Shown here in pieces: positions 43,627 to 52,057 of a DNA stretch of 64,000 nucleotides. How positions within the stretch are numbered: the first letter of the stretch is position 1; every line of letters starts with the position of its first letter. Origin of the DNA: Prevotellaceae bacterium UBA1726 (lineage in GTDB: Bacteria > Bacteroidota > Bacteroidia > Bacteroidales > Bacteroidaceae); assembly GCA_002316005.1 (NCBI GenBank), contig DCIM01000063.1, positions 1-64,000 of the forward strand. Direction: 5' to 3'. A program made the position numbers and the translations under genes. The notes beneath the pieces are model-generated. The model was given only the letters and a program-made list of their open reading frames with translations, was not told where the DNA came from and did no database searches.

Positions 43627-44346
43627 TTACTGCTTGAGGTCGAAACCGATGCGTACACCGTCGTAGTTTGAGGTGAGGCTGGTGATGTTCGAAACTGTTG
43701 AGTTGCCGCTCAATGCACCGAGTGTCTGGAGGATTGTGAGAATCTTCTTCGACTCGAAAAGAAGGGCAATACCGTCGGAGTTCTTCTTTACATAACCCTG
43801 GAGTGTGTAAGCGCTGACACCAAGAAGGGTGATGTTCATTGTGATAGCCTGTGTCGACTCATCAAAGGTGTAGTTGCCCGAAAGACTCTTGCCATGGAGT
43901 GTTGCTGTGTAAGTGCCGTTCTGATTGAATGTGAACTGGGTGTTGTTCGACTTGAAGCCCAATGTGTTGTAGTATGTAGCGAGCTTCTGCTTTACTGTAG
44001 CAGCAACTACCTCACCACCTGCGTTAGCAAGTGTCGACTGCGATGTGAAGGCGCAACCTGGCTGGCTGTAGTACCATGTGCCGTAGAGGTTGGTTGTAGA
44101 AGCCTTGTCAAGACCGATTACTGATGTGAGGATGTTAGTGAGGTTTGAACCTGATGTAGCGTTGTTAACGAGTGCGCCAAGGATGCTCGAACCTGTTGAA
44201 GCTGCAGAAGCAACTGTCGATGCTGTTGAGTTGCCTGTGAGGGCGCCAAGAACAGAACCTGCTGTTGAAAGACCTGTAGTACCGAGTGTACCACAACTTG
44301 TGAGTGCGATGACTGCACTCGCCGCAATAATAGTTAATTTCTTCAT
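43627..44346 (-). CDS. DUF4923-family lipoprotein
   Basis: 239 residues. Lipoprotein signal (IIAASAVIALTSC), then a low-complexity Ser/Thr/Ala/Gly region with repeated 'GALTGNSTAS'-like segments (residues 20-75), then a lipocalin-like beta domain: LYGTWYYSQPGCAFTSQSTL, NTQFTFNQNGTYTATLHGKS, LSGNYTFDESTQAITMNITL. The family is typical of Prevotella and Bacteroides and has no known role. Single-gene unit with promoter TACCTTTG and its own terminator. Confidence 0.8.
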   Translation of the reverse strand: MKKLTIIAASAVIALTSCGTLGTTGLSTAGSVLGALTGNSTASTVASAASTGSSILGALVNNATSGSNLTNILTSVIGLDKASTTNLYGTWYYSQPGCAFTSQSTLANAGGEVVAATVKQKLATYYNTLGFKSNNTQFTFNQNGTYTATLHGKSLSGNYTFDESTQAITMNITLLGVSAYTLQGYVKKNSDGIALLFESKKILTILQTLGALSGNSTVSNITSLTSNYDGVRIGFDLKQ

Positions 44347-44416
44347 TTTTCTCTTTATGTTATTAATTTAATGTTTTCTCTTTATATTATAATTTAATGT
44401 TTTAGCATTCTGCGGA

Positions 44417-44424
44417 CAAAGGTA
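44417..44424 (-). promoter_or_regulatory. Promoter -7 element (TACCTTTG) for the DUF4923 gene
   Basis: Minus-strand match to TAnnTTTG, about 70 bp upstream of the ATG. Confidence 0.6.
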
Positions 44425-44460
44425 ATAAAAAAAATTGAATTTCCAAATTAATTTAATTTA

Positions 44461-44492
44461 TTTGGTTATTTCATTCTCTTTTTGTACTTTTG
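44461..44492 (+). promoter_or_regulatory. Promoter with -33 and -7 elements for the 5'-nucleotidase operon
   Basis: TTTG at 44461-44464 and TACTTTTG at 44485-44492, 20 bp apart, fit the two-part Bacteroidetes promoter (TTTG-N19-21-TAnnTTTG). The start codon follows 28 bp later. Confidence 0.75.
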
Positions 44493-44520
44493 TACTCTAA
44501 TATAATAAGACGAAATTCGG

Positions 44521-46269
44521 ATGAAAAGGTTTATTTCGATATTATCATTTGCTATTATGTGCAGTATTGCTGTTTCGGCAAAGACGAAGACTGTGAAAAT
44601 CAGATTGATTGAGACGACTGATGTCCATGGTTCGTATGTGCCTTACGACTTCATTAACCGCCGACCAAAGAACGGTTCGCTTGCGCGTGTATATTCCTAT
44701 GTCAGTGATGTTCGCGCCGAGTTGGGCGAGAATGTGATTCTGCTGGAGAACGGCGACCTGCTGCAGGGACAGCCTATCGCCTACTACTACAACTACATCG
44801 CTACGGAGGAGGAAAACCTCGCCTCGTCGATAGTGAACTTCATGGGTTACGATGTGCAGAACTTCGGCAACCACGATGTGGAGACAGGGCATAAGGTGTA
44901 CGACAAATGGGTGAGCGAGTTGAAGGCACCTGTGCTTGGTGCAAACATCATCGACCGAAAGACTGGCAAACCCTACCTGAAGCCCTACGAGGTGTTCGTG
45001 CGCGACGGTGTAAAGGTGGTGGTACTGGGTATGCTCACCCCTGCCATTCCTTGCTGGTTGGACGAGAAGATTTGGAGCGGACTTGAGTTCGAGGACATGG
45101 AGGCATCGGCACGCAAATGGGTGGAATACATCCAGAAGAACGAGAACCCTGATGTGCTCGTAGGACTGTTCCACGCCGGCAGAGAGGGTGGCATCGTAAC
45201 AGAGAATATCAAGGAGAACCAGACGGAGGATATTGCCCGTAATGTACCGGGATTCGACATCATCTTCTACGGTCACGACCACATCAAATACGGCGGTCAG
45301 GTGACAAACAGCGACGGTCGTCAGGTGTGGATTCTCGACCCAACGAACAACGCCCTGAATGTGGCTGACGCAGAGATAACTCTCACCGTGAACGATCGCG
45401 GAAAGAAAGGCGTGAAGGTTTTGAATAAAGAAATAACCGGCAACATCGTAAACATTGAGAATCAACCCGTTAGCGAGGCATTCGAAAAGCAGTTTGCAGC
45501 AAGAGTGAAGGATGTTCAGGACTATGTAAACAAGAAGGTCGGTTCGTTCACGGAGTCGATCTACACACGCGATTGTTTCTTCGGTTCGTGTCCTTTCACC
45601 GACTTGATTCAGAACCTCCAGTTGCAGATTACCGGTGCCGACATCTCGTTCACTGCCCCACTCGCCTTCAACGCAAGTATCAAGGCAGGCGACCTCCATG
45701 TGAGCGATATGTTCAACCTTTATAAATTTGAGAACAAGCTCTGCACCATGCACCTCACCGGCGAGGAAATTCGCCGCCACTTGGAGATGAGCTACGACCT
45801 CTGGGTGAACACGATGACGAGTGCCGACGACCATATCATGCTGCTCAACGACGGTGCAAAGAACGATCAGCAGCGACTCGGTTTCAAGAACCTCACCTTC
45901 AATTTCGACTCTGCCGCCGGCATCGACTACGAGGTGGATGTGACAAAGCCCGACGGACAGAAGGTGAAGATTCTGCAGATGTCGGACGGTCGTCCGTTTG
46001 AACTCGACAAGATGTATGTCGTGGCAGTGAACAGTTACCGTGCCAACGGTGGTGGCGAACTGCTGACAAAGGGTGCCGGCCTTACAAAGGAACAACTCAC
46101 TGAGCGCAAGATCAGCGAGAGTGAACTCGACCTGCGCTATTACCTGATGAAGGAGATAGAGAAGGAAGGCGTCGTGACACCAAAGGCAAACAACAACTGG
46201 CGCTTCGTGCCTGCAGAATGGGCCGAGCCAGCCCTCCAACGCGATCGTCAACTTATCTTTGGAAAATAA
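44521..46269 (+). CDS. 5'-nucleotidase / 2',3'-cyclic phosphodiesterase (UshA family)
   Basis: 582 residues with signal peptide (ISILSFAIMCSIAVSA). Metallophosphatase domain: IRLIETTDVHGSYVPYDFIN, NVILLENGDLLQGQPIAYYY, YDVQNFGNHDVETG, LVGLFHAGREGG, IIFYGHDH. The C-terminal 5'-nucleotidase domain follows (ITGADISFTAPLAFNASIKA; YVVAVNSYRANGGGELLTKG). It should release nucleosides and phosphate from nucleotides in the periplasm. First gene of an operon with nudC and an oxidoreductase, which suggests nucleotide and cofactor salvage. Confidence 0.9.
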   Translation: MKRFISILSFAIMCSIAVSAKTKTVKIRLIETTDVHGSYVPYDFINRRPKNGSLARVYSYVSDVRAELGENVILLENGDLLQGQPIAYYYNYIATEEENLASSIVNFMGYDVQNFGNHDVETGHKVYDKWVSELKAPVLGANIIDRKTGKPYLKPYEVFVRDGVKVVVLGMLTPAIPCWLDEKIWSGLEFEDMEASARKWVEYIQKNENPDVLVGLFHAGREGGIVTENIKENQTEDIARNVPGFDIIFYGHDHIKYGGQVTNSDGRQVWILDPTNNALNVADAEITLTVNDRGKKGVKVLNKEITGNIVNIENQPVSEAFEKQFAARVKDVQDYVNKKVGSFTESIYTRDCFFGSCPFTDLIQNLQLQITGADISFTAPLAFNASIKAGDLHVSDMFNLYKFENKLCTMHLTGEEIRRHLEMSYDLWVNTMTSADDHIMLLNDGAKNDQQRLGFKNLTFNFDSAAGIDYEVDVTKPDGQKVKILQMSDGRPFELDKMYVVAVNSYRANGGGELLTKGAGLTKEQLTERKISESELDLRYYLMKEIEKEGVVTPKANNNWRFVPAEWAEPALQRDRQLIFGK

Positions 46270-46281
46270 AGAAGTGGGTTT

Positions 46282-47043
46282 ATGAAATGGTTTGTATTTT
46301 GTAAATCGGATTTGCTCCTGAAGCAATTACCTGACGGCACATTCACCGTGCCGGAGGGAGACGAGGCGCCAGTGGCACTGAAGCCATGGACAACGGTGAT
46401 GGACATCGACCCTATGGCCGATGGAACAGGAGTGAAAGCCGTTTTGGTGGACAGTCCTGTAGTTGACTTGGAAGGCCACGAGATGTGCGGATTGCGTCAG
46501 TCGTACTACAAACTCTCTGCCCCACTCTACGCCAAAGCCGGCAAATGCCAGGAACTGCTTTTCTGGCACTCGAACAACAAATTCTGCGGTGTCTGTGGCG
46601 GGCCGATGAAGATGGACACAGAGATATCGAAGCGCTGCACGATGTGCGGCAAGGAGATATGGCCATCGCCGGCTGTAGCAGTGATAACACTCATCCGACG
46701 AGGCGACGAGGCATTGCTCGTGCAGGCAAAGACCTTCCGCACCAACCACTACGGACTCGTGGCGGGATTTGTGGAGACAGGCGAATCGCTCGAAGAAGCA
46801 GCACGACGCGAGATAAAGGAAGAGGTAGGACTGGAAATAGAAAACCTACGCTATTTCGGTTCACAGCCATGGCCTTTCCCTTGTGGATTGATGGTAGGTT
46901 TCACCGCCGACTACAAGAGTGGCGAGATAAGCCTCCAACGCTCAGAACTGCGTGACGGACAGTGGTTTACGAAAGACAACCTCCCAACCCTTCCCGAGAA
47001 ACTGAGCATTGCAAGAAAACTGATTGATGACTGGATTTTATGA
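46282..47043 (+). CDS. nudC: NAD+ diphosphatase NudC
   Basis: 253 residues. N-terminal domain, zinc ribbon (CGVCGGPMKM and CTMCGKEIWP), Nudix box (GFVETGESLEEAARREIKEE) and the NudC-specific SQPWPFPCGLMVGF shortly after it. It splits NAD(H) into NMN(H) and AMP and removes NAD caps from RNA. It starts 12 bp after the 5'-nucleotidase gene, and its stop overlaps the next start (ATGA). Confidence 0.94.
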   Translation: MKWFVFCKSDLLLKQLPDGTFTVPEGDEAPVALKPWTTVMDIDPMADGTGVKAVLVDSPVVDLEGHEMCGLRQSYYKLSAPLYAKAGKCQELLFWHSNNKFCGVCGGPMKMDTEISKRCTMCGKEIWPSPAVAVITLIRRGDEALLVQAKTFRTNHYGLVAGFVETGESLEEAARREIKEEVGLEIENLRYFGSQPWPFPCGLMVGFTADYKSGEISLQRSELRDGQWFTKDNLPTLPEKLSIARKLIDDWIL

Positions 47044-48020
47044 AACACATAGCATGGGGATTCATAGGTTGTGGTGAGGTGACGGAGAAGAAATCCGGCC
47101 CTGCCTTCAACGAAGTTCTTGGTTCGCACATTGAGGCCGTAATGAGCCGCAATGCCGACAAGGCACGCTCGTATGCCGAGCGCCACGGAATAAAAAAATG
47201 GTACACCGACCCTATTTCGCTCATCGAGGATCCTGAGGTGAACGCGATATATATCGCCACACCACCGTCGAGCCACGCCACATACGCCATTATGGCTATG
47301 AAAGCAGGAAAACCGGTGTATGTGGAGAAACCACTCGCTGCAAGTTACGAAGACTGCGCACGAATAAACCGTATCAGTAAGGAGACAGGCGTACCTTGCT
47401 TCGTGGCATACTATCGCCGCTATCTGCCTTATTTCAAGAAAGTGAAGGAGTTGCTCGACGAAGGCGTCATCGGAAAGGTGATGAACATACAGTTGCGCTT
47501 CTCCGTTCCGCCACGCGAACTCGACTATAATAGTCAGAATCTGCCTTGGCGACTCCAACCAGACATTGCCGGAGGTGGATATTTCTACGACCTTGCCGCA
47601 CATCAGTTGGATTTGCTTCAGGAACTCTTTGGCGTGATAACCCGTGCCCACGGGTATCCATCAAATCGCGCGGGGCTTTACAAAGCAGAAGACAATGTGA
47701 ATGCATGCTTCTACTTCGAGAGTGGCATCGCCGGTTCGGGAGCATGGTGCTTCGTCGGTCATAAGAGTGCGAAGGAAGACAGAATCTACCTCACCGGCGA
47801 GAAAGGCACACTGTCGTTCTCGGTATTCTCCTACGACTCAATACACCTTGTCACAGAGCAAGGCATCAGAAGTATTCGTGTGCCAAACCCACCGTATGTA
47901 CAGCTGCCTCTCATCAAGAATGTGATTGAACATCTGCAAGGATTCGGCCATTGCACATGCGACTCCATTAGCGCAACACCAGTGAACTGGGTGATGGATA
48001 GGATTTTGTGGAAATTGTAA
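47040..48020 (+). CDS. Gfo/Idh/MocA-family oxidoreductase
   Basis: 326 residues. N-terminal Rossmann fold (WGFIGCGEVTEKKSGPAFNE, AIYIATPPSSHATYAIMAMK, KPVYVEKPLAASYEDCARIN; the EKP holds the catalytic Lys) and the alpha/beta substrate domain (GGGYFYDLAAHQLDLLQELF; DLxxHxxD-type motif). NAD(P)-dependent oxidation or reduction of a sugar or cyclitol is expected; the substrate is not visible. Last gene of the nudC operon. Confidence 0.88.
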   Translation: MKHIAWGFIGCGEVTEKKSGPAFNEVLGSHIEAVMSRNADKARSYAERHGIKKWYTDPISLIEDPEVNAIYIATPPSSHATYAIMAMKAGKPVYVEKPLAASYEDCARINRISKETGVPCFVAYYRRYLPYFKKVKELLDEGVIGKVMNIQLRFSVPPRELDYNSQNLPWRLQPDIAGGGYFYDLAAHQLDLLQELFGVITRAHGYPSNRAGLYKAEDNVNACFYFESGIAGSGAWCFVGHKSAKEDRIYLTGEKGTLSFSVFSYDSIHLVTEQGIRSIRVPNPPYVQLPLIKNVIEHLQGFGHCTCDSISATPVNWVMDRILWKL

Positions 48021-48079
48021 AAGCCCCTCCCCGACTGCATTTTGATAGCGAGTCAAAAGCCCCCACAAGGAGAGGGAGA
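48021..48079 (+). repeat. Palindromic CCCC-rich element, related to the dispersed repeats
   Basis: AAGCCCCTCCCC, then TTTTGA-TAGCGAG-TCAAAA (6-bp-arm hairpin), then GCCCCCACAAGGAGAGGG. It starts at the stop of the oxidoreductase gene and lies just before the start of the DUF4421 gene. Related in style, but not the same unit as 12367-12406. Confidence 0.55.
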
Positions 48080-48106
48080 AAAGACGCAAAAAAGAAAATA
48101 AAAAGA

Positions 48107-49345
48107 TTGAGATATATTCTTACGATAATATTGTTCGTGTTCTGTTCGGGGGCGTTTGCCCATGAACAGGATACTATCGTTGTGGAAAAAGACACCATAA
48201 CAGCGGTGGATTGTGTCCAGACGACGGTAGTGGATAGCGTCCAGATGGCTGGGGTGGATAGCATTCCGGCGAAGGAGAAGAACAAGTTTATCAAGAAGGC
48301 AAAGAAATCGCTTGCGGGCATTGTGGTGAAGGCTATTTCCACATTGTTTTTTGAGGCCGACACGAACTATGTAGAGCCCCAGCACTATAAGTTTCAGGCC
48401 ATCATGAAAAACGAGTTGAACTATGAGATTTACGAGTGGCGCGACAATGTCGGTAATGCCATTCGCTTTGAACCAGAGCCATCGTTGAAGATTGGTCCTT
48501 CGGCAGGTTGGAGCATTTTCATGGGCGGTTACACCATCGATGTGCTGCATCTCAGGGGCAAGGACAACAGAAAGGAGTTTACTGCAAGTCTCTGGTGTCT
48601 TTCCTTTGGCCTTGACCTCTTCTGGCGACAGTCAGGAACGACCTACAAAATCAGTCGCGTGACGATGAGAGACGGTACTGACACATCGGCAATGACCAAG
48701 GTTCCTTTCGACGGTTTTCAGTCGAGTGTGACAGGTTTGAACCTTTATTATGTATTCAACCACAACCACTTCTCTTATCCAGCCGCATTCAGCCAGAGTA
48801 CACAGCAGAAACGCTCGGCAGGTTCGCCTGTAGCGGGCATCGGTTTCACACGCCATTCGCTCGACATCAACTGGGAACAGTTGAACGCGCTAATGACCGC
48901 GAAACTCGGTTCTGACGCTGCAACGAAATTCGTCGGCGAGAGGAAATCGGAGAAGATTACATATTCGGATTTGTCGGTATCGGGCGGTTACGGCTATAAC
49001 TGGGTATTTGCGAAAAACTGGCTATTCAGTTCATCGCTTTCGTTGGCTGTTAGTTACAAGCGTTCGATAGCAGACACCAGTCGTGGTTTGAACGCCGTCG
49101 GCGAGAGTATCAACTTCCGCGATTTCAAGTTTGCCGACCTGTCGCTCGATGGCGTTGGACGCTTTGGTTTGGTGTGGAACAATCTCAAGTGGTTTGCCGG
49201 TGCCAAAGCCATTGTCCACTCCTACAACTATTCAAGGCAGAACTTCTACACAAACAATATTTTCGGTTCGGTGAATGTATATGCCGGATTCAATTTCGGA
49301 ATAAAGAAGAAGTATAAGAGGACCTTCCCCCAACCCCTCCCATAA
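48107..49345 (+). CDS. DUF4421-family outer-membrane-type protein
   Basis: About 412 residues from a TTG at 48107. A GTG at 48008 lies inside the upstream gene and would translate the repeat element, so it is unlikely; no in-frame ATG exists near the signal peptide (RYILTIILFVFCSGAFA). The DUF4421 hallmark is clear: EPEPSLKIGPSAGWSIFMGG, YTIDVLHLRGKDNRKEFTAS, LWCLSFGLDLFWRQSGTTYK, with beta-barrel-like strands to the end. The last residues (TFPQPLP) come from a dispersed repeat. A second DUF4421 domain occurs at 57156-60098. Function unknown; the start codon is uncertain. Confidence 0.72.
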   Translation: MRYILTIILFVFCSGAFAHEQDTIVVEKDTITAVDCVQTTVVDSVQMAGVDSIPAKEKNKFIKKAKKSLAGIVVKAISTLFFEADTNYVEPQHYKFQAIMKNELNYEIYEWRDNVGNAIRFEPEPSLKIGPSAGWSIFMGGYTIDVLHLRGKDNRKEFTASLWCLSFGLDLFWRQSGTTYKISRVTMRDGTDTSAMTKVPFDGFQSSVTGLNLYYVFNHNHFSYPAAFSQSTQQKRSAGSPVAGIGFTRHSLDINWEQLNALMTAKLGSDAATKFVGERKSEKITYSDLSVSGGYGYNWVFAKNWLFSSSLSLAVSYKRSIADTSRGLNAVGESINFRDFKFADLSLDGVGRFGLVWNNLKWFAGAKAIVHSYNYSRQNFYTNNIFGSVNVYAGFNFGIKKKYKRTFPQPLP

Positions 49346-49363
49346 AGGGAGGGGAGTAAAATG
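49324..49363 (+). repeat. Dispersed palindromic repeat, half unit overlapping the DUF4421 stop
   Basis: CTTCCCCCAACCCCTCCC-ATAAAGGGAGGGGAGTAAAATG. A divergent copy of the unit at 12367; its first 22 bp encode the last codons and stop of the DUF4421 gene. Confidence 0.65.
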
Positions 49364-49438
49364 CCCAAGCAAAGAAGTTTTAGAATTCTGCTCAAAATAA
49401 AAGTCTGAGTTCGTTGAAAAATAATTAATGGATAATTC

Positions 49439-50323
49439 ATGGTAATTAATGTTATAAAAAATATATCCGCGAGAGTTCTTGTTTTAGCGCTTTTCGTTTT
49501 TGGCTTTTCGTTTTTTGGGGCTAACGCGCAGTGCCTTATCTACGAGAAGGCGGACAGCGTGAAGGTGATGGAACTGCTCGGTAATGCGCCGAAGAAAGAA
49601 GGCATGAACGAGTATATGTTCTACTTCGGTAGTGCTTTAAGAGGAATACCGTATGTCGCTCAGACTCTGGAAGTTGGAAAGAAGGAAAACCTCATCGTCA
49701 ACCTGCGCGAACTGGATTGCACCACATTCACAGAGAATGTGCTGGCATTGTCGCTTTGCGCACAGAATGACAAGAAGACATTCCTCGACTTTGCCAATTA
49801 TCTTCGACAGATTCGCTATAAGAACGGCCATATCGCCTACCCTACACGATTGCATTATTTCAGTTCGTGGATTGAGGAAAACACGAAGAACGGATTTGTG
49901 GAAGAGACATCGGCAAAGGTGGCACCGTTCACCGCCATCCAGACGCTCAATGTGAACTACATGTCGCAGCACGCTAACCTCTACCCTGCCCTTGCACGCG
50001 ACACCACGATGATTCCTGAGATAAGAAGGACAGAGGAGGCACTGACAGGCAACCAATATCGCTATATACAAAAGGCGCAGTTGAAGAATCACGCTCTCCT
50101 GAAGAAGTACATCAAAACAGGCGACATCATCGTGATACTGACAAAGAAAGCCGGTTTGGACACCAGTCATATCGGTATTGCGTCGTGGCATAAGGACGGT
50201 ACACTGCACCTGCTGAACGCCTCGCAGATTCACAAGAAGGTGGTGGACGAGCCAATGACGCTCTACACCTACATGCAGAAACACCCAAGCCAAATAGGCA
50301 TCAGGTGCATATCTCCGAAGTAA
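49439..50323 (+). CDS. DUF1460-family secreted amidase-like protein
   Basis: 294 residues with signal peptide (LVLALFVFGFSFFGANA). The DUF1460 motifs are present: VNLRELDCTTFTENVLALSL (catalytic Cys), IRYKNGHIAYPTRLHYFSSW and DTSHIGIASWHKDGTLHLLN (His). Structurally studied relatives have an NlpC/P60-like fold and act as muramoyl-L-alanine amidase-like wall enzymes. Single gene; its end is 12 bp from the convergent NusG-like gene. Confidence 0.85.
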   Translation: MVINVIKNISARVLVLALFVFGFSFFGANAQCLIYEKADSVKVMELLGNAPKKEGMNEYMFYFGSALRGIPYVAQTLEVGKKENLIVNLRELDCTTFTENVLALSLCAQNDKKTFLDFANYLRQIRYKNGHIAYPTRLHYFSSWIEENTKNGFVEETSAKVAPFTAIQTLNVNYMSQHANLYPALARDTTMIPEIRRTEEALTGNQYRYIQKAQLKNHALLKKYIKTGDIIVILTKKAGLDTSHIGIASWHKDGTLHLLNASQIHKKVVDEPMTLYTYMQKHPSQIGIRCISPK

Positions 50324-50334
50324 AAGGTTGTGTT

Positions 50335-51345
50335 TTATAAAGAACAAAACGAAAAAAGATCGGCGGCGATTTCGCGCTTGGTCTTTTCCTTGTCGCCTAT
50401 TTCACCCCACCTGTCAACAATCGCCTGGGCATCGTCGAAATAGGTTTTGTTTCGCATACAAGCATATAGGTAGGTCAAGGCAAGCGCCTTGAACGAATCC
50501 GACTTCACCTGAGGCAACAACGCAACGAGTTGATTTTCTATGGCCGATTGTCTTTGCGAATCGCCCAGACAAGTGTAGCACACAAGAAGATAGACAAGCA
50601 ACTTCACCTGTGAATTCACCGTGTGAGTTTGGAGTTCGGAGAAGCGTTTCTCGAAAGTGGTAAGCGCCACGATATCACGCTTCTCAGTTTTTCCCTCAAG
50701 ATGATGGAATATTGCCTTTCGCGCCTTCGCCATGAAGGAATCAAACTTCTTGTACATATGCTTGCCCGATGGCGCAAAGGAGATAATCTGGAGATATTCA
50801 GGTTCAATCTCGAGCGTAGGGACAGCAATGACATTGCTAAGACTGACAAGCACACGCCCACCGTCCTTGCCCTGTTGCGACATAAGCACGCCCTCAACAC
50901 CCGCAAAGGCACCCTCAAGGATACGCACATGGTCGCCCTTCTCAAGATCAACTTCCGAAGGTTTGATGAAAGGCACCTCCTGATTGTATTCGCCGATGGT
51001 ACGCGCAAACATGCTCATCTCTGCATCGCTAACAGCAAGCACCATCTTCTCCTCGTTGTTTTCCTTTTCGTCAATATATCGACGACGATAGACAAGATGA
51101 AGGCCGAGATTAGCACGGCAGAAATCCTTCACTTGGAAGATAGTACCGCGAACAAAGACGAAATTGAATATCACTGGTCGTTCAACACGCAGACGACGCC
51201 CCGCGACATTCTGAATGACGAATCGCGTAGGAAGAAAGTACTCCAATCCCGCCTTCGTGAGTTTCTCACGGAAAGGTAATGGCGAATGTTGCGATTTCGT
51301 CACATACCATCTCACTTCGGGTGATTTTCTTCCTTCCATCGGCAT
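50335..51345 (-). CDS. NusG-family (UpxY-like) antiterminator with long C-terminal extension
   Basis: 336 residues from ATG 51345; the longer in-frame extension runs into the upstream gene. NusG N-terminal-type domain (VRWYVTKSQHSPLPFREKLT, YFLPTRFVIQNVAGRRLRVE, FNFVFVRGTIFQVKDF). A KOW motif follows in LEKGDHVRILEGAFAGVEGV (about residue 180), then roughly 150 helical residues with a TPR-like feel (LLVYLLVCYTCLGDSQRQSA). UpxY proteins lead capsule operons, but no polysaccharide genes follow here. It is 16 bp after the TRIC gene. Target operon unknown. Confidence 0.78.
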   Translation of the reverse strand: MPMEGRKSPEVRWYVTKSQHSPLPFREKLTKAGLEYFLPTRFVIQNVAGRRLRVERPVIFNFVFVRGTIFQVKDFCRANLGLHLVYRRRYIDEKENNEEKMVLAVSDAEMSMFARTIGEYNQEVPFIKPSEVDLEKGDHVRILEGAFAGVEGVLMSQQGKDGGRVLVSLSNVIAVPTLEIEPEYLQIISFAPSGKHMYKKFDSFMAKARKAIFHHLEGKTEKRDIVALTTFEKRFSELQTHTVNSQVKLLVYLLVCYTCLGDSQRQSAIENQLVALLPQVKSDSFKALALTYLYACMRNKTYFDDAQAIVDRWGEIGDKEKTKREIAADLFSFCSL

Positions 51346-51361
51346 ATATTTATCGAAAACT

Positions 51362-51997
51362 TTATTCCTCGCCTTTGAGTTTAGGCAATGATATGCCGTA
51401 TCTGACAGCAACATAGCGCAGCAGACAGATGAGGGCGAAGGTGGCAAGAGAAGCAAACTCTATTCGCACACCAATGACAAGCAAGAGCCAATATAGAATA
51501 CCACCACAGATACAAGCCATAGCATAGAATTCGCGCTTGAAGATGACAGGGGCAGTGTCAAGCATGATGTCACGAATCACGCCACCGGCCGAACCAGTGA
51601 TACATCCCATGGCGATTGCCACCCAGAAAGGATAGCCGCAGAAAAGAGTCTTCTGAAGACCTACGATGGTGAAAAGCGCAAGTCCAATAGTATCGAACAC
51701 AAACCAGGCATTATCGAGATGCTTCAGATAACGACTAAAGACAATGACAAACACCTGTGCGAGGAATGTACAGATAAAATAAAATGCGTTGGTCATCCAG
51801 AATGGTGTCACACCAAGCATGAGGTCGCGGAGAGTACCGCCACCAATAGCCACGGCAATACCGCAGACAAAACCGCCAAACCAGTCGAACTGCTTTGCAG
51901 CAGCTTGGCGAATTCCGGAAATGGCAAAAGCAAAAGTACCAACAAATTCAAGAATCTGAATGAAGGTTTGCGACAATAGAGGTTCTAATGGATCCAT
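51362..51997 (-). CDS. TRIC-family (UPF0126/YadS-like) cation channel
   Basis: 211 residues, about seven membrane helices in two similar halves with the family motif GGFVCGIAVAIGGGTLRDLM in the first and AIAMGCITGSAGGVIRDIML in the second. Prokaryotic TRIC proteins form trimeric cation channels. It is upstream of the NusG-like gene and likely co-transcribed with it. Confidence 0.88.
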   Translation of the reverse strand: MDPLEPLLSQTFIQILEFVGTFAFAISGIRQAAAKQFDWFGGFVCGIAVAIGGGTLRDLMLGVTPFWMTNAFYFICTFLAQVFVIVFSRYLKHLDNAWFVFDTIGLALFTIVGLQKTLFCGYPFWVAIAMGCITGSAGGVIRDIMLDTAPVIFKREFYAMACICGGILYWLLLVIGVRIEFASLATFALICLLRYVAVRYGISLPKLKGEE

Positions 51998-52057
51998 GTT
52001 TTGCGGGCAGAGCCCTAAAGGAAAAATGATAAATGATAAATGAAAAAGCCTAAATGG

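Noticed and set aside
44545..46326. 593-codon minus-strand frame opposite the 5'-nucleotidase gene
   Set aside because: It is a shadow of a gene with clear catalytic motifs, promoter and signal peptide; its own translation has no recognisable domain.
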